This document shows positions 60,721-64,000 of a DNA stretch of 64,000 nt, piece by piece. The DNA lies in the NCBI GenBank assembly GCA_036583965.1, contig JAZBQD010000027.1, positions 4,172,687 to 4,236,686 on the forward strand. Reading direction: 5' to 3'. The DNA is from Prunella strophiata (Eukaryota > Chordata > Aves > Passeriformes > Prunellidae). The position numbers were made by a program, and so were the translations under genes. Each line of letters starts with the position of its first letter. Position 1 is the first letter of the stretch. The notes under the pieces are model-generated. The model saw nothing but the letters and a program-made list of their open reading frames with translations. It was not told the origin of the DNA and did no database searches.

Positions 60721-62939
60721 CTTTGCTTTATTTTATTTTTGTATTTATGAAATACACTCACTTACAGATCCCCTGGGAGGATGAGCAACGTTTGCTCTAA
60801 ACTTTAGCATATTAATACAGTGTTAGCTTGGTGTTCTGTGGGGCTGAGAGCTGAAATTAAGTGTAATCCCTGGCTTGCATCAAGAGTGAGGATAAATGAG
60901 GGAACACTGGCTGAAATACACAGTGCCTGGGAAGCAAACCTGGGGTGAGCTGCAGAATTCAGAGCAGTGTCAGAGCCAGGTAACCTGACACAAACACATC
61001 TCTCCCTCTTGGTGGCAAAGGCAGGGGATGGTGCTGCCTTGGGTGCAGCTTCCCAAGGAGCCCCAGTGCCTGCTGCTGGGTACAGCCCTGGAATTCAGCT
61101 CGGGCTGCTCCATCCTGGATCTTCCACAGTAGCTCCTCTCCCTCTTGGACTGCTTACCAGTCACCCATTGGGACTGATTGGACTTGAGGCACGTGGGTTG
61201 AGCACTTGGGGTTTGGGGCTGTCTCCAGCTTGCTTGAGGGAATCTCAGTTTAATTAATGTATTGCCTTGAATAAAAATGATTGACTGCATTCCAAACCTT
61301 GTTTATGACTTTTACAGTAGCTTTAGTGAGATGGATAGAGTGCCTTAATGCTGATCATGCTGCTCAGCCTCTCTCCACTTCAGATGAGAGCTTGGGAGCA
61401 CATTGCATCACCCAGCTGTGGGCATTTATTGTTCTCTTAAAAGGCTTTGAAAGTCCAAGTGCAGTGTCACAGCTCCACAGCAAAGGTCATGTTTTCCTTC
61501 TCACAAAGAAGCAGGAGGTCCAGCTGGAACACATATGGCTCTAGGGTGTGTGGTGACATCCACAAAAGTAGATTAAAATAAAATGATTTCTCTTACATTT
61601 ACATTTTAAGGGCCTCTGAAGATTATACATCTACACACTGCAAACAAAACTTTCCCTGGATTAAGATCAGCACATTTTCTAATTAAAAGTGATCACCTTT
61701 TTAAACTGAATTTGTATGACTTCTTAGTGGGATTTTTAGCTTCTGCATTTTTTCTAATTTTTTGGCATGAGAATCAAATTGATTTTAATTTTGATAATCT
61801 TTCTCCAGTTTTGGATTGTAAATTGCTTGTGTTGAGTTGGGAACAAATGCCTGGGTTATTTCTTATGAAAATCCTTTTGCTTATGAAAAACACTGTGGAA
61901 GCATTTTAGAGCAAACCATTGGAAAGCACCCATTGATCTCGAATAGTTTGGATACTGAGATTTAATTTAGGATCATTTTAGAATGGTGTAAAGGTAGTGG
62001 TCTTCTGAGGAAGAACTCTGGGGATGTTCCTCCCTGTGCAGGGGGCAGGTGAACAGCTGCTATGGACATCAGCTGCTTACCCAGAGTCATTTGGCATGGG
62101 TGCTGTTCTCTAGTCAAAAGTTGCTAAAACAAGATTTCAGGAAATGTGTTGTGGAGAGAGGAGTGGTTGTCATTAAACATGGGCTTCTAATTTTGCTGCA
62201 GATCATGGCCTAATAATGATTTCTGATCTGAAGCCTCAGTGTTCCATAAAACCTTCACAGATGACTGTCTCTCTTTGAACCATGGAGATGCTACCTAACC
62301 CCAAGATGTGGCTTCACAGTATTGAAATAAAACTCAGCTCTGGCAGTAAGTGCATCCCTGTATCCAGAATAATTTTTCTTCCAGAGGCTGGGACCCATCC
62401 AGTGTGGTGGCAGGGGATGGCTGGAGAGCCAGGCTTGGTGGCAGAGCTCCCCTCATAAAAGCAGAAGCTGCAAAGGAGCAAAGCTTGACTCTGCTTGTTT
62501 ACGTGGAAGGAAAGATTCACTTCCCTGGGCATGTTCCTGGCACAAGCACAGGCCTCTGGTTCTGTGGTTTAATATTCTCACTCCCCCTCCTCTGAAGCCT
62601 AGGAAGAGTTACAGCCTTGTAATTCAGACATCTCTTATTTATGCAGTTTCAAATACAGAAAGAACCTCGTTCAAGAGCTGTCATTATAAAACCCCACCCT
62701 TTTTTGTTTCAGTGGATGAGATGTTTATGACAGTCTGGACAATCTACTTTCCAAAGTGTCCAGGGTTCAAATGAAATATCACCCTCCCATAAATCTCACA
62801 CATCCCCACGGATGCTGTAAAATCAGCTACACTGACAGTGTCACATGGTGATTTCCCAAGCAGGTAGGGAATTTTCAGCACCAAAATTTGGGAATATGGG
62901 TGAATAGAGATCAGAGATGTGCTGAGGAGTGGTGGCTTG

Positions 62940-63440
62940 CAGATGGCTGACCCACAATATAGGGCAGCGTGCGTGCGCACTCTGTGTGCTCTGCACGGGA
63001 CATATGCTCTGGGGTTTCACGGATGAATTTGTAGTCTCCAGCAATTTGCAGCTTCCACAGTGGTTTCAAATATCTACATCATTTTCAGGCTGATGATTTT
63101 TCCCAGTCATTTATCCCAAAAGCACTTCATCCTGCTTAATCTGGGTCATAATTGACATGGGACTTGTGCCGAGCCAGACACGGCCCTGAGTTGTGTTTGA
63201 GTGGGCTGTTAATGGCAGGGGTTTAGTTACGTGCAGTAAAACACAGCAGAGGTTGAAATAAGTATAAATGTTAAAATAACAGATGAATGCAGGGTCACAG
63301 TCATGACTTGGACCCAGAAAAGACTCTTGAGCACTTGACATGCTCCTGCTGTCAGCTCACAGCTGCCTTTGGCTCTGACGAAGGCGTGAAGTTGGAAGTT
63401 TCGGGTAAGGAAGCTGTTGGAATTGGATCGTGTTTATTGC
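62940..63440. other. Possible conserved element or noncoding exon, CpG-retaining
   Basis: This stretch holds roughly a dozen CpGs (GCAGCGTGCGTGCGCAC, CACGGGAC, TTCACGGAT, GCCGAGCC, ACACGGCC, TTACGTGC, TGACGAAGGCGTG, TTTCGGGTAAGG, GGATCGTG), clearly more than nearby DNA. A donor-like CGG|GTAAGG lies at 63403-63411. No polypyrimidine tract with AG is seen at a fitting distance upstream, so an exon is not established. The frame at 63287-63469 runs through the donor and has no domain. Confidence 0.35.
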
Positions 63441-64000
63441 AAATCAACAGGATGTCTTTGCAAGTATAAAAGACATATGGAAAAGTCCACTGTTACTGTT
63501 GTACTTTCTTGTGTCTCCAGATGTTTTCCCTCCTGCCCCGCTCCAGAGGCTGAAAGTGGGAAATAGTTTTTCATTGTTTCTAGCTGATGGTGCCAACATC
63601 TGCCTTGACATTTCCCTGGGGAATGATATTAGCACTGCTGAGAGTTTCTGATTCATCACTTGTGTCTCATTTGCCTTTTTTTTTCTTTTCTTTTAAATAC
63701 AAGATAATATCAGAGCATGAAGTTTCAGCCCTGCTCAGTTATTTTAAGGGGTGAGAAGAAATCAAGGGAGACACTTGGGTGGCTGCTGAACTATCACAGC
63801 AGCACTTCAGATCCTCCTTATTTTTAAAAGGCTGCAAATGAGGCATTAAAACATTGTTCTGAGCTGATGTTTTTCATTGAAAGAAATAGTATTTGTGAGC
63901 TCAAACATACTTGAAGATCTCAAAATGCTTAAAATAGCTCTGTTTTCTTAATATACATTTAATCCATCATTAGTTCCCAGTGCTTTACTCTGAGGGGAAG

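Larger units (their letters stand above)
56398..64000. other. Noncoding block with two CpG-retaining stretches
   Basis: No gene was seen. GC is higher just right of the LTR (56400-56640) and at 60960-61200. The block holds the TA/TG repeat at 60130-60170 and the candidate elements at 60470-60720 and 62940-63440. The 146-codon frame at 57271-57711 is the longest on the + strand but has no recognisable domain and no clear splice acceptor and donor around it. Confidence 0.65.

Noticed and set aside
63287..63411. Coding exon ending at the donor-like CGG|GTAAGG
   Set aside because: No polypyrimidine tract with AG at a fitting distance upstream, and the translation has no recognisable domain. Kept only as a CpG-retaining candidate element.

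Overview
The window looks like noncoding DNA from a bird, more likely a songbird than not. The bird call rests on several CR1 (chicken repeat 1) LINE fragments with the typical 3' end (11647-11956, 27366-27425, 50338-50445, 52127-52262) and on a 445 bp solo LTR that resembles avian endogenous retroviral LTRs (55949-56393). CpG is sparse, AT content is moderate to high, and repeat density is low, as expected for an avian macrochromosome gene desert or a very large intron. The songbird placement rests only on remembered likeness of the LTR.

I found no protein-coding gene, no convincing coding exon, no tRNA, rRNA or known small RNA, and no CRISPR array. The longest open frames (about 140-150 codons) are about what chance gives in 64 kb on two strands. 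None shows a recognisable domain, and none has both a convincing splice acceptor and a donor.

Layout: 1-5.8 kb is plain AT-rich sequence with a degenerate TG/CA repeat. A direct repeat pair (5837-6118 and 10922-11176, about 94% identical by eye) brackets 4.8 kb of unremarkable DNA. A CR1 fragment, an ancient palindromic repeat and an older CR1-like fragment lie at 11.6-16 kb. From 16 to 36 kb there are several stretches with the look of conserved noncoding elements (retained CpGs, many TAAT cores), two short tandem duplications near 21.6-22.2 kb and two strong inverted repeats (29.1 and 33.3 kb). A 47-base T run sits at 36.3 kb. From 39 to 55 kb there are further hairpins, including a 25 bp stem at 55.1 kb. 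The solo LTR follows at 55.9-56.4 kb. The last 8 kb hold two CpG-retaining stretches (60.5 and 63.0-63.4 kb).

The most informative large-scale signal is strand asymmetry. I count eleven T runs of 13 or more on the + strand and no A run of that length. With the antisense orientation of the solo LTR, this suggests, but does not prove, that the window lies inside a long intron transcribed on the + strand. I did not find an obviously new multi-gene system. The candidates most worth testing are the hairpin at 55078-55144, the hairpins at 33246-33327 and 39242-39295, and the CpG-retaining block at 62940-63440.
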